In this document: one piece after another, positions 23,733-34,857 of the stretch
Layout: each line of letters begins with the position of its first letter
How positions within the stretch are numbered: position 1 is the first letter of the stretch
Assembly (NCBI GenBank): GCA_027625915.1
Contig: JANTQA010000070.1
Coordinates: 11,909,001-11,973,000 of the forward strand
DNA length: 64,000 nucleotides
From: Anaeramoeba flamelloides
Lineage: Eukaryota > Metamonada > Anaeramoebidae
Direction: 5' to 3'
Position numbers and translations under genes: made by a program
Notes under the pieces: generated by a model
What the model saw: only the letters and a program-made list of their open reading frames with translations
Told to the model about the DNA's origin: nothing
The model's database searches: none

Positions 23733-24987
23733 AACTTTAATCATTTTCCAGTCAAAGGTTGGTAGTTGTAAAGGGCTAATTATTTTTTTTTTAAAGTTGT
23801 TGAATGGATATTTGAGAAAAACATCTATTTTTGGAAATTCCAAAATTGAAATGATTTTTTACACATTCAGATTTTTTTGACTTTTTTTTTTTTCAATTTT
23901 TTATTGATAAGGAATTCTTTTGTAATTTTTTTTTTATTTTGAGATCTATAATTACTTGATAAAAACGTGTTATTCTAATGTTATTGGAATAGTAAAAATG
24001 ATTGTATAGAAAAATACTATTTTTTCTCTTGGAATTGTATTTGATCTTCAATTATAAACTTTGTTTCAGTCAAAGGGGCCCAACGTTTTTTTCAAATATC
24101 AATTATTTTATATAATTGACCTTTGAAGAACAAATGAGAAATAAAGAGAATAATACACCTCAAAGAAATGTTGATACATGTCTGAAAGAAAACTAATTAA
24201 TCAATAGCTTTTCTTAAAAATTGAAAAACTCAAATTCTTAGGGCCCTATTGAGAAAAACAATGATGTTAGTTTTGATCTTCTACTGGTATTTGAATAATA
24301 AATATCAAACATTTTTCACTTCATTTTCTACACTTTTCTTTTAGAAATTAAGCCCTCAAACAAAGTTTGTTTGTATTTGTGGTCTCTATTTGAAAAAGGA
24401 AATGAAAATGAAGTGAAAATTTTTCACATTTATTAAACAAATATCAAGCTCGAAGATCAAATCAAAAATTCCAATAGAAATCAATATGATTTCTCAACAA
24501 TCTTTACATGGTTTCAATGACCTTAGAATAACACATTTTTACCAAGTGGCTATTGATCTTGCAATAAAAAATTTTTTTGCAAATGAATTAGGTTTTTAAA
24601 AAAAACACGAAAAAAAAAAACAAAAATGTGTAGAAATGTGAAAAAATGATTTCAATTTTGAAAATTTTCAAAATAAATTTTTTCTTCTAATATCTATGCA
24701 AACCCTTTAAACACGTGTATTATACCATTACAACTGGGCCCCTTTGACTGAAAAATAGTTTATATCCAAAATGAAGATTTTTTTTTTTTTTTAATGATAA
24801 ACTAAGTATATTGTTTTTTTTCTATAGTGAAGAAAATCTATTGATTTTTTTGGTTTTATTTTATTCACCACCAACTATTGTTTGGGGGTTAATATTCAGC
24901 TTCATTCTTATTTGTTCTGCAAAGTCCAATTATAAAAAATAATTGATATTGGAAAAAAATGCAGTGCACTTTTGGCGGAACAAAGTT
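23733..24987 (+). mobile_element. Older mariner-like TIR element, split by a younger relative
   Basis: The segment 23733-24054 matches the left 320 bp of the 10886-11606 element, and about 24763-24987 matches its right part, ending GGCGGAACAAAGTT before TA. The two halves are separated by the inverted copy 24057-24760. The outer copy is visibly more diverged. It is plainly one element interrupted by another of the same family. Confidence 0.75.
24057..24760 (-). mobile_element. Younger mariner-like non-autonomous element with TA on both sides (704 bp)
   Basis: Ends AACTTTGTTTCAGTCAAAGG and CCTTTGACTGAAAAATAGTT are TIRs extending into GGGGCCCA. TA flanks both sides (24055-24056, 24761-24762), the duplication typical of Tc1/mariner elements. 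The body is the reverse complement of 10886-11606 with good identity. No transposase frame, so it would need an enzyme supplied in trans. Confidence 0.85.
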
Positions 24988-25399
24988 TAGTTGTATTATG
25001 TATTTTTTTTTTTTAAATTAATGATATAACGGTAATTTATAACACCTTATATAACATTATTTGTCTCTAAAAACACAAATATAACATTTTACAAAATTTT
25101 ATAACACTGATCACAACAAAAAATATTATAAAATTTGTTCATTGATTTATATCATGTTATAGATGATTTTTTTAATATTTTAATCTGGTCGTTATTAATT
25201 TTATAATAGTTTCAAAATTTATAACACCCGTGTATCACACAAATAATAAGTTATATAATTTTTTATGAGAGGATAAATATGACTTTTGATTTGAAACAAA
25301 CTATTCAAAGTCTCCACTAATAAAAAAACGAGTGTCCAAAAACAATGGGCATACTTTTACATTAGAAAATTTTGTATTTATTTATTTCTTGTTTTAATG

Positions 25400-25800
25400 A
25401 AAAGTTTAATTCTCTTCTAAAAAGTATACATTAGTTCAAATTAATTTTGAAGGTACAAACTTGATATTTTTGAGTAAATTTTTAGGTTAGAATGAAATTT
25501 GTTTAAAATTTTAAAAAAAATTTTAGTTCTGTTTTTATGAAAATTTATTAATATTTTTTGATAAAAAAGATTTACACAAAATTCTATTTTCTTGATTAAA
25601 ATTTGACTGTTTCATCCTTCAAGTTTAAAATTTCTTTTTTTATAAGAGAAATTTAAAAAATATAAACTCTGTTTTATTATTGTTTATTGTTGGTTTCTTT
25701 GATCCAGTAATCTCTGTGACATCTTTAAAATAAAAAACTCTTTTTTTTTAAATACCAGAGATTAAACTTTACTATTTCTTTTTATTTGAAAACCGTAATA
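25400..25800 (+). mobile_element. MITE family A, diverged copy
   Basis: Block order (TTAGTTCAAATTAATTTTGA, TTGATATTTTTGAGTAAATT, TTTATTGTTGGTTTCTTTGA, then TTTGAAAACCGTAA) follows the 1320-1786 copy. The left end is poorly preserved. Confidence 0.5.
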
Positions 25801-26184
25801 GGCTATTTTAACAAAAATAATTCTTTTTGATGAACTGTTCTTTTCAGTTATTAAACTCAATTTTACACATTCTTTATAGAATTTTGAAAACTAATTTTGT
25901 TCCGAAAGTGAACTAATTAATGGCCCTTTTACCTAAACCAAGATAAATTATTTAATTTTGAGTACTTTTTAATATTCTTTTCTCAAGACTGGCTTTCTTA
26001 AAAAAATCGGAAATTTTACTTATTCAACAAATTAATCCAAAGGTAATTACATTAAAAATATTTAAAGATAATCAATAATTTTGGTTCATTTTTTTAAAAC
26101 TTTTTTTTTTTGTTCTATGATCTGAAAATCAATTTTTTAATCTATTTGAATACAAAAAAAAATCAAAATATTCGTAACTTGGTT

Positions 26185-29100
26185 ATGAACAAAACTAAAA
26201 AAGAAACAAAAGTTAAAGCAAAATACAAATACCAAGATATCGAAGTCTTGTCACCGTTTGAATTCTATAGATCACAGCATGAAATGAGTGATCGAATTAT
26301 TTATGGGCTAAGTAATGAAAAAAACTGTTTGTTGGAATCACCTACGGGAACAGGTAAATCTATTGTTCTTTTAACTGCAAGTTTAGCCTGGAGGGATCAC
26401 CTCAAAAAAAGGAATTTGCAACTCTTGAAAGGGAATATCAAGGAAAAAAAAGCACCACAACAAAAAAAAGACAAAACAAAAGAAGAAAAAGAAGAACAAC
26501 TAAGTGAAGAAAAGAAGACTTTTAATAAAAAATTCAAAACCTTTATCAAAAACTCAAAAGAAAAAAACACAGCAGATCAACCACCAAAAGAAAAAATAGA
26601 GAAGGAAAATAAAAAAAAGAACAACACAGAATCGAAAGAAAAGAAAGATCACCTCTCCAAACGTATTAACACAAAACAGAAAAAACTCAAAAAAAAATTG
26701 AAACAGAAACAGAAAAAGAAAAAGAAAAAGAAAAAGAAAAAGAAAAAGGAATCAAACCCATTTAAACATGAAATCATATTAAAGTATGGATTAAATTCAA
26801 TATATTCAAGTGATTTAAGTAGTGACATAGATCCTAATTCAATTTCGATCTCGGGCTCTAATTCCCATTCTGGTTCTGGTTCTGATTCTGATTCTGGAAT
26901 TAAATTAATCAAACCAAAAAGAAAACACAAAGGAAAAGAAACAACAAAAAAAGCAAAAAGCCCAAACCCAAGCGTGATCCCGATTGACAACGAAAGCCTT
27001 CAAGATTTTACATTAATGCCAACAATTTATTTATCTTCTCATACACATACCCAATTAAAGCAATTAGTACGGGAATTAAGAAAGTCGTGCTATACGCCAA
27101 ACATGACCACTTTAGGCTCAAGAAAGCATTATTGTTTAAACGAAGAGGTTCTAAAAAGCAAACTGGGTGAAAACCAGGCGTGTAAGAAATTGATCAGAAG
27201 GGGGAAGTGTATCTATCGAAAGCGCCTTGATGAGCGAGATCTTTCGTTTGGATCTTTTGATTTGGAAAATAAGGTGTGGGACATGGAGGATTTAAAAGAG
27301 TTTGGTAGAGAGCAATGTGTGTGCCCCTATTATTTGTCTCGAGGACTGCAAAAGGAAGCAGACCTGGTTTTGTCCCCATACAACTATTTGATACAGCCAA
27401 GCATTAGGAAGCTATTAAAGATTGATTTAGACGATCAGGTCGTTGTAATCGATGAGGCGCACAATATTGAAAACAGTGCGAGAGAGTCCTTGAATTTTAG
27501 TGCCTCTCTTGAAGATCTGGAAAGGATCACCATTGAACTCAGGGAGAAGTTAATCAAGTATGGGCAAAAATTCGTTGAGAAGGCAGAGCTGCTTCAAATA
27601 TTAGTAAATACCCTACAAACAATGATTGAAAATTTGGCCGTCACTGGATTTATAACGGACAGGTATGGGAATAAATATAAGTCGTGGAATGGATCCGATA
27701 TCGGTGATACTTTTAAAGAATTTAAAATCACGCCTCAAATAATTGGCGAGGCGCGAAAAAATTATGAATGGATCCAAAGAAAAGTTGGCACCAAGGTAAA
27801 AAATGATAACAGCCAAGATGAGGAAATAGTCAAGGCACTAAAACCAATTCCTGAATTCACTGCCTTAGCTTCGAGCGTTTTTGAAAGGTTTTTCAATTGC
27901 ACACAGTTTCTCTTTAAATATTCAAGCCAATTTGCAATGTATTTAACACAATCAATACCCACGTTCACAAATAGATACAATCGCAATGGCTATAACAGGA
28001 AAAGAAAATCAAAGTTTATTGACGACAATCAACAGTTATTAAACAACACCGTGAAAAACGAACTTTTCATTTGGTGTAACTCGTCCTATTTGGCATTCCA
28101 CGACGGATTTAAAAACGTGAGATCGGTAATTTTGACTTCTGGTACACTATCGCCCATCTTCTCCTTCGAATCTGAACTAAAAACAGAATTCCCAATTAAA
28201 TTGGAGGCGGGGCACGTTATAGACATTCCAAGACAGGCCAGAATTGGGACAATATCAAGGGGCCCAAATAATGTTGAATATAAATTGGTCTATAATAACA
28301 CAAAGAAATTGGAGGTCCAGGATTCCATCGGTAAATTGATCTTAAATTATGCAAAGGTGATCCCTGACGGCATTTTAGTGTTTTTCCCATCTTACACACT
28401 GATGAATAAATTTAAATCGAGATGGGAATTAACAAAACTATGGGATCAATTAGCAGAAATTAAGGATTTGTTTGTTGAGCCACAGGGGAAAAGTAAAAAA
28501 TTTAAAAGCACAATGAATAAATATTATCGGGCAATTAAACAAAACAAAAAGAAATCAAGAACAAAAACTGGTGCGATTTTTTTTGTTGCCTGCCGCGGGA
28601 AGGTCAGCGAGGGGATGGATTTTGCAGACGATAAGGCGAGATGTACAATAGTTCTTGGGATACCTTATCCCAACCTTTCAAATTTGCAAATACTCGAAAA
28701 AAAGGGCTATAATAATAAATTTTCTCGTAAGAACGGTCTATTAAACGGAAGCAAATGGTACGATTTGCAGGCATACAGGGCATTGAACCAGGCCATAGGC
28801 AGATGCCTGAGGCATAGGTACGATTACGGATCAATCATTTTAGTGGATTCACGGTACGCAATTAAAAACGTTAAATTGAATTTAACCAAATGGATCAGAA
28901 ATAGTATTGTTGATTACCGACATTGGGAACAATCAGTTATTGATCTGAAAAACTTTTTTGAAAATATTGAAAAAAACCCAATAGTTCCGGGGGAATCTGA
29001 CAATATCCCGAAAAGCAGCCAAATATACACCTCTTCATTTAATTTGAATTTTGAAAAGTCAAATCAAAAATCTTCTTTAAATACAAATAATCAGTTAAAT

Positions 29101-30225
29101 CAAGTAACAAATAATCCACAAAGAATAAATAATAATTATAATAATATTAATAACTTTAACAACAACAATAATTCTTTGAAAAGCCAATTAAATTTAAGCC
29201 AAAATACTTTTCAAAATAAAAATAATTTTTCAAATCGCTTTAATCAAAATTATAATAATAATAATAATAGTTTTAACCGCCATCAAAATCAAAATCAGAA
29301 CCAGAACCAAAATTGGTTTCAACAACAACATCAATTAAAACAACAACAACAACAACAGCAAAAGTTTCAACCCAATTTAAATCAAAACCAATATAAACCA
29401 TTTAATCAATTTCCAATAAACAACAATAAATTTAAACAAAATAATTTTTACACACAACAACAACAACAACAACAATACCCACAACAACAGTTTCAAAATA
29501 GACGTTTCCCACAATTACAACCACAGCAGCAACAGCAGCAGCAATTTCAAAAACAATTAATTAATTTAGATCCAAAAAAAAATCAAATAAATGAAAGAAC
29601 AATGATGGGAAAAAATTTTATAAAACCACAAAATACTCCAAATGGGGTAGATCTTAATAAATTCTCCATACCACCAATACCCCCAAATAAAAAATCACCA
29701 GAACAACACATTTTTTCAAAAAAACAGTTAATAAACACCTATTCCATCATTACAAATAATAATAAAAAAAAAATCAAAAACGAAAACACAACCCGAATTT
29801 GCTGTGTCGACTGTGGGGAAACTTTATACAATTGGAAAAATAATTTTGATAACATTTCCCTAATTCCTAAAGAACTCAGTTGTAATTTTCGTTCCAAATT
29901 TACTAGTTTTTTGGTACTCGAGAATCAATTCCAAAAAAATCAATTTAAAGGAATAATTGATAAAACAAAAAGATTTGACAAATTTACGAATTTGGATTAT
30001 TTTGAAGTTTACTGCTCTTTTTGTGGGCAAGTGATGGGGATATTAACATTAAAATTTAATTTACTTTGTATATTTGAAAATACCTTGAAAGGCGATTTGA
30101 CACACCCTTCGATAAAAAAATCACCCTTATTATCAAAAACGGAAGACAAGGATTCTTTAAACCAGGAATCTAATTTCTTCAAAATGTTTTCTAATAATAA
30201 TCCAAACAATTCTATAAAAAAATAA
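26185..30225 (+). CDS. BRIP1: BRIP1/FANCJ-like Fe-S superfamily 2 DNA helicase
   Basis: I use ATG 26185; upstream the frame is open only from a TTG. The product is 1346 residues, single exon. Motifs are a Q motif near 28-31, Walker A ESPTGTGKS 51-59, Fe-S cysteines C317, C333, C342 and C378 or C380 (spacing like FANCJ), DEAH 423-426, VILTSGTLSP, ACRGKVSEGMD 802-812, and QAIGRCLRH 869-877. The segment ending NGLLNGSKWYDLQAYRALNQ is closer to FANCJ than to RTEL1 or XPD as I recall them. FANCJ unwinds DNA 5'-3' in crosslink repair and resolves G-quadruplexes. A Lys-rich insert lies between Walker A and the Fe-S region, as in other FANCJ proteins but with a long poly-Lys run. Residues about 950-1130 are Asn/Gln-rich. 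The C-terminus has C1207xxC1210 and C1277xxC1280, a likely zinc module. Orthology to BRIP1 is probable but not proven. Confidence 0.88.
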   Translation: MNKTKKETKVKAKYKYQDIEVLSPFEFYRSQHEMSDRIIYGLSNEKNCLLESPTGTGKSIVLLTASLAWRDHLKKRNLQLLKGNIKEKKAPQQKKDKTKEEKEEQLSEEKKTFNKKFKTFIKNSKEKNTADQPPKEKIEKENKKKNNTESKEKKDHLSKRINTKQKKLKKKLKQKQKKKKKKKKKKKKESNPFKHEIILKYGLNSIYSSDLSSDIDPNSISISGSNSHSGSGSDSDSGIKLIKPKRKHKGKETTKKAKSPNPSVIPIDNESLQDFTLMPTIYLSSHTHTQLKQLVRELRKSCYTPNMTTLGSRKHYCLNEEVLKSKLGENQACKKLIRRGKCIYRKRLDERDLSFGSFDLENKVWDMEDLKEFGREQCVCPYYLSRGLQKEADLVLSPYNYLIQPSIRKLLKIDLDDQVVVIDEAHNIENSARESLNFSASLEDLERITIELREKLIKYGQKFVEKAELLQILVNTLQTMIENLAVTGFITDRYGNKYKSWNGSDIGDTFKEFKITPQIIGEARKNYEWIQRKVGTKVKNDNSQDEEIVKALKPIPEFTALASSVFERFFNCTQFLFKYSSQFAMYLTQSIPTFTNRYNRNGYNRKRKSKFIDDNQQLLNNTVKNELFIWCNSSYLAFHDGFKNVRSVILTSGTLSPIFSFESELKTEFPIKLEAGHVIDIPRQARIGTISRGPNNVEYKLVYNNTKKLEVQDSIGKLILNYAKVIPDGILVFFPSYTLMNKFKSRWELTKLWDQLAEIKDLFVEPQGKSKKFKSTMNKYYRAIKQNKKKSRTKTGAIFFVACRGKVSEGMDFADDKARCTIVLGIPYPNLSNLQILEKKGYNNKFSRKNGLLNGSKWYDLQAYRALNQAIGRCLRHRYDYGSIILVDSRYAIKNVKLNLTKWIRNSIVDYRHWEQSVIDLKNFFENIEKNPIVPGESDNIPKSSQIYTSSFNLNFEKSNQKSSLNTNNQLNQVTNNPQRINNNYNNINNFNNNNNSLKSQLNLSQNTFQNKNNFSNRFNQNYNNNNNSFNRHQNQNQNQNQNWFQQQHQLKQQQQQQQKFQPNLNQNQYKPFNQFPINNNKFKQNNFYTQQQQQQQYPQQQFQNRRFPQLQPQQQQQQQFQKQLINLDPKKNQINERTMMGKNFIKPQNTPNGVDLNKFSIPPIPPNKKSPEQHIFSKKQLINTYSIITNNNKKKIKNENTTRICCVDCGETLYNWKNNFDNISLIPKELSCNFRSKFTSFLVLENQFQKNQFKGIIDKTKRFDKFTNLDYFEVYCSFCGQVMGILTLKFNLLCIFENTLKGDLTHPSIKKSPLLSKTEDKDSLNQESNFFKMFSNNNPNNSIKK

Positions 30226-30310
30226 TAAAAAGTTTTAAAAATTCATCTTTTATTTTTCACAATATTTGCTATTGTTTTGTTGAGGGTTTACAGGATACCC
30301 GATAAATATA

Positions 30311-30854
30311 AACTCCATTTCTCTCGAAGGGGAACAGCTCAAAATGAAAATTTCATTTTATTTTTAAGAATCAACCAAACTACAATTGTTTAAGAATACG
30401 AGAAATAATAAACTTATGATTAGAGTCGATAATCATAAACGAAATACCTGAACAAACCATAAATTTCAAAAAAAAAAAAATACGATAAAATTGTTTATTC
30501 CCTCTTTCATTGAAATGTCGATGAGAAAATTTCTCAATTTCTTGAGAAAAATTAAAATTATTTAGAATAAGAGAATAAAATTGTAAATGTATGAATTTTA
30601 AAAGAAAATCCAAAGCCTCTCTTTTCTTGATGTTGATTTGGAGTTTCAAACATTTTTTTTTTCAAATTTAATTTTTGTAAAATAAAAAAGAAAAGAAAAA
30701 AAAAAAAAAAAAAAAAAGCAAAATTTTACTAAATGAGAAAAAATGATTTTGATCAAAAAATTGAATATTTATTTTGATAAGAATAATGAATTAAACTCAG
30801 AGAATATGTTCAATTTCTTCAATAAAACCAGTCTCCTTTAACTGAAAAAGAGTT
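30311..30854. mobile_element. TA-flanked TIR element, diverged (about 544 bp)
   Basis: AACTCCATTTCTCTCGAAGG at the left and CCTTTAACTGAAAAAGAGTT at the right are imperfect TIRs, and TA lies outside each. The right end resembles the 24.0-kb family (CCTTTGACTGAAA). It is inserted 85 bp after the helicase stop. The 89-codon minus frame inside is not convincing. Confidence 0.5.
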
Positions 30855-31039
30855 TACATATTATATACATCAATTTACTATGTATAAATATTATGATTAT
30901 TTGTTTTCAAAAAGGATTTTTTGATATTTATTGATAAAAAGGGGTAAATTAAGTAAAATTTGTCATAATAAAAAAAGAGAAATAGAAAGACGAGAAAATA
31001 AATCATTCATATGTAGAATATATATAAAAAATACCCTCT

Positions 31040-31140
31040 TATTAGGTTTTCAAGTATTTGAGAGAATTGTGTAAAATCTGGATCGTTTTACTTTATTCTT
31101 TTATACTTGTTAAAACACTATTATTTTGTTAAAATACTAT
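31040..31140. repeat. Foldback module, partial
   Basis: TTAGGTTTTCAAGTATTTGA followed by GAGAATTGTGTAAAATC is a relative of the 4200-4270 module. The matching arm is recognisable but eroded. Confidence 0.45.
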
Positions 31141-31460
31141 TTTGATTAGAAAATAAATATATTGTATAAATAACAATTTACCAAAAAAAAAAAAAAACGA
31201 ATCTTGACATTTAACACTATACTCTCAAAAAAAAAGGGGGAAATGACTACATAATAAAGAATAGATGAAAATAACGATCAAATATTTTTGTACATATTCC
31301 AAATAAAATTTCAGATTGTAAATAGAATAATATCAAAAAAATTGAAATATTGTTGAATGAATCATTTTAAATGACTTTTAATAAATAGGAACTTAAAGTC
31401 CAATTGGAAATTTATGAAAAAATTGAATAGAATTATTGGAATATATACTATCTTCTACTA

Positions 31461-31917
31461 TAAGAACGATCTAAAATAAGGCAACTATAGTGTTCGTATG
31501 AATTAAAACATTTTTGAATTATGTTCTTTAAGTATTGGTATCCCGAAGAATGCTAAAGTTAAAATTTTTGGAATTGAAATTCTAATCATGATTGGATTCC
31601 TAATGGTAAGTTGGTATTGTGTTTCACAACCCAGCCATTTTTCTCCTAAGAAAAGGGTTATATAGTTTCCAATAAAAACATTTCAAAAAATTAAGTCTAA
31701 TCATCAATGACTTGGTTTAGGTTTTCAATAAAATACTTACAACTTTTTAAAGGAATTTGTTCAAGAAAAATTTGATATTCCAAAAATTTTGAAATTTTAT
31801 AAGTTCTTCTGGATATCAAGACATAAAAAGTAGAATTCACCATTTTTTTGATTCGTGTAAATCCTCTGTTGGCTTTATTTAAGATAATCCTCAAAATCTC
31901 ACTTATAGATTGCTTAA
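31461..31917 (+). mobile_element. TIR element B, shorter copy
   Basis: Starts TAAGAACGATCTAAAATAAG and shares blocks with 16426-16620 (GAAGAA plus ATG, AATTTTTGGAAT, CACAACCCAGCCAT). It ends CTTATAGATTGCTTAA, an eroded inverse of the left end. A 65-codon minus frame (31697-31894) inside has no recognised family. Confidence 0.45.
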
Positions 31918-32678
31918 AAATATAAAAATGAGAAATTTCTCAAATTCGTTTTTCAATTTTGGAAGATTCATCATTAATTATTACTAATAACAAAGTAAAA
32001 TTCAATAATTTCCCCATAAATAAATACTAACTCTTGATTGATACTTTGTGTTTTACTGAATTATTTGACAGAGAACAACCAATAAAAATAAAAACTTTGA
32101 TATTTTGACAAAAAGCATTTATTTTACTCTTTGTAGATAACAGATCCTAAACACTTGAACCCAAACCAAAGTACCACAGTGTTATTATAAATTTAATTTC
32201 CATTTGAAAGGTAACTCCTTAAATACTTAATTAAAGAGTATTTTAAAAGCAAGTATTTCATTGAAAAACATCCCATATCAAAGATCCTTTTTTTGAGATA
32301 ATTTTGGTTTTTATGAAAGCATTTTGAATTTGCAAGCAACACATATTCTCAAAATCTTCACACACAAAAAACTATGATAATAGATATCAATTTATACCAC
32401 CTACAGACAAAAGTTTCATTTTAAAGCGATATGTTTTGAAAATAATAATTACATAAAAATGTACCAATTTAAATTTATTATTCAACAAGAGCAATGGTTA
32501 TAAGAATCACACAAAATTGTTTACCTATAAAAGAATTATTCTTGAAAGAGTAAAAATCATTTTTCTTTAGTAAAATTGAACAATTTTTCTTTTTTTTTTC
32601 TCTTCTAAACCCAAAATAAATTTAACATTTTAAATTCTTAACAACCCTCACGAGTCACCAATAAGAATAAAAATACCG
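31918..32678. other. Upstream region of the gamma-SNAP gene
   Basis: AT-rich, no gene seen. A pyrimidine tract TTTTTTTTTCTCTTCTAAACCC lies about 90 bp before the start codon and may be part of the promoter or 5' UTR. Confidence 0.4.
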
Positions 32679-33895
32679 ATGACACAAAAGACAAAACTAA
32701 TTCAAAAAGGCTTGAGCCATATGAAGGCAGGATCAAAACACATAACAAAGTCCTTTTTTCATCGAAATCTTGACTGGGATTCAGGAAGTAGCGAATATTT
32801 GAAGGCTGCCAAATGCTTTAAAGGGGCAAGGGAATGGGAAAAGTGTGTCGAAGCATACACGGAGGCGTCCAAGTGTAATTACCAAAACGGGACCATCTTT
32901 TCTGCGGGAAGAAACCTTGAAGATGCATCCAACATTGTGAATAAGGAATTGAAAGATCCAAAGACCGCTTGCGACATGCTCGAAAAGGCAGCCAATTTTT
33001 ACCAGGAAGCCGGCAAGGGCGACGTTGCAGCCAAGGCATACTCTACGGCAGGTAAGATGTTAGAGACGATCGACAGTGGGCGCGCACTGGATTGCTATAA
33101 AAACTCGATCGAGTTTTTACAAATTGGAGGAGAAAGTGCATTTTGGCACCGAAACGTTCAGAAGAGCTGTTGCGATGTGCGTGAAGAATAAAAACTTTGA
33201 AGACGCCATTGTAATGCTTGACAGTTGCGTCAATGTCTTCCAAAAACTTAAGCAAACAAGTTCTTTACACAAGGCCTTCTTGTCCTACACCATCATTTAT
33301 TTAACAATGGATCAATTCAAATGCAGAAAAAAACAATCAAAAATGCTTGACGATCGATCCAGAATATTTACGATCCAACGAATTCGAAGCCGCAAATGGC
33401 TTGTTGGACGCCTTCGAAAGTTACGACGAAGAAAGGCTTAAAGAAGCAAAAAAGCACCGTGCCTTAAAATACGTCGACAACCAGGTCGGCCAGTTGGCGA
33501 GAAAAATTGAACTGGGATCTGAAATTCCTATGCAAAACAATATCAAAAAAATTGAAGATGTCATTGAAAAAGATGAACTAATGAAAATCCAAAAAAACCG
33601 TCCAACAATGGATAAGAAAACGGTAAAAAAAAATTCAAGCAATTTGGAAGAGGGCAGCAGCGACGAAGAACTTGAAATAAAAAAAGAGCGGAAGAATGAA
33701 AGAAATGAACTCTTTGGGAACGTTAATACCCCCACAGAAAAAACGAAAACGAATTCTTCAGATCAAGAAGAAAATGATAAAAGAAATGAACTTTTTGGGA
33801 ATAATAACCAAAATTCAAAGAAAAGTATTGAGGATCAACTGGGTATTGATAGCTCTTCAACCACCGATGATTCGGACATTGAAGGAATGCTTTAA
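32679..33895 (+). CDS. NAPG: Gamma-SNAP (NSF attachment protein) gene read in three frames
   Basis: Gamma-SNAP links NSF to SNARE complexes for membrane-fusion recycling. The start is ATG 32679 (MTQKTKLIQKGLSHM). The TPR-like helices are clear: DWDSGSSEYLKAAKCFKGAR, EKAANFYQEAGKGDVAAKAY, TAGKMLETIDSGRALDCY. After KNSIEF the frame moves +1 (one surplus T in 33114-33118) to YKLEEKVHFGTETFRRAV. After LTMDQFK it moves +1 again (T at 33322) to AEKNNQKCLTIDPEYLRSNE. The final frame continues YVDNQVGQLARKIEL, matching the family's C-terminal YMDNDYAKLGLSL. With both shifts the product would be about 404 residues, longer than the roughly 310 of animals because of an acidic tail holding two NELFGN units. 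Cause unknown: assembly indels, recoding, or recent inactivation. There is no intron-like sequence at either point. Confidence 0.85.
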
Positions 33896-34322
33896 AGGAA
33901 AAACAGGGATTTGGCAATTAACTTTTGATCTCGATCTCTCTATCAATATATATATATATATTTATATATACAAATAGACTAATTTCGTCAATTTATATAA
34001 CTGTCAGTCGATCTGTATATATGTATGTATGTCATTCCGGACGCGATTGGCGCATTTTGGAAAAAATTACTTTTCCCAAAATTTTAAAAATATCACTAAC
34101 CCACCAACTATACAACAAAAAAAAACAAGTTGATTCAACCACAACAGTGAAAAAAGGTAAAAATAAAAAATGAAAAAATTAATAAATTTTTTTTGAAAGT
34201 TTCTTTATTTTTATCAATAAATTAGGTTTTACAAAAAATCAACATTAGCATAACAGTCTTTGTGATAATACATCTCGTATTTGCCAAACAATCAATGTAA
34301 TACCAGAATTTCCTTTTAAATA
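33896..34322. other. 3' flank of gamma-SNAP with TA-rich microsatellite
   Basis: A TATATA tract lies at about 33947-33970. The rest is AT-rich with no gene seen, up to the left end of the next transposon. Confidence 0.45.
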
Positions 34323-34596
34323 AACTATTTTTCAAACAAAAGGGCACACCTCTCAAATCGTCAATACCATCGAATTTGATTATTAATAAGATAATTACTT
34401 ATTGGTGATTTTCATTTTAATTATTCATTTTTTCATTTTTTGCTTTTTTTATTTTTGGATATTGAACAGTTGGAAAATGAAAAAGCAAGATAAGAAGAAG
34501 CCAATTTGGAAATAATCTACCTGTGTATAAATGGAAACAGTTTAAGTTTGATTTCGAATGAGCTAGAAATAGGAATTAAGAAAGATCATTATTGGA

Positions 34597-34857
34597 TTGA
34601 TGCATGGAACAAAGAAAAGAGAAATAAAGAAAAAACATTCCAACAAAATACCAGATGAATTGCGGCTTTATATTGAATATGAAACTTTAAAGAACAAAAG
34701 TTTGACGTGTAAAGAATTATCAATAAAATGTCGAGAACTTTTTCCCAATTCGCCTTGTTCAAAGGTTTTTATTGGGTTTATAATTTTTTTAATTACAATT
34801 TACAAAACGAGATTTCTCATTTCAAATAAAAGGGCACACCAATTTTTAAAATATTGA
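34597..34857 (+). CDS. Small ORF inside the transposon, possibly a DNA-binding remnant
   Basis: Starts at ATG (MMHGTKKREIKKKHSNK) and runs 86 codons. The middle, PDELRLYIEYETLKNKSLTC followed by KELSIKCRELFPN, is charged and predicted helical, with a spacing that could be a helix-turn-helix such as those at the start of transposases. No catalytic DDE residues follow. The last 15 or so codons lie in TIR-like sequence, so the end is probably accidental. I do not recognise the family. It is the only frame in these TA-flanked elements that looks possibly protein-coding. Confidence 0.3.
   Translation: MMHGTKKREIKKKHSNKIPDELRLYIEYETLKNKSLTCKELSIKCRELFPNSPCSKVFIGFIIFLITIYKTRFLISNKRAHQFLKY

Noticed and set aside
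26110-26184. Extra 25 residues on the helicase N-terminus
   Set aside because: They begin with TTG and are unlike family members; the first ATG is at 26185, just before the conserved Q-motif region.
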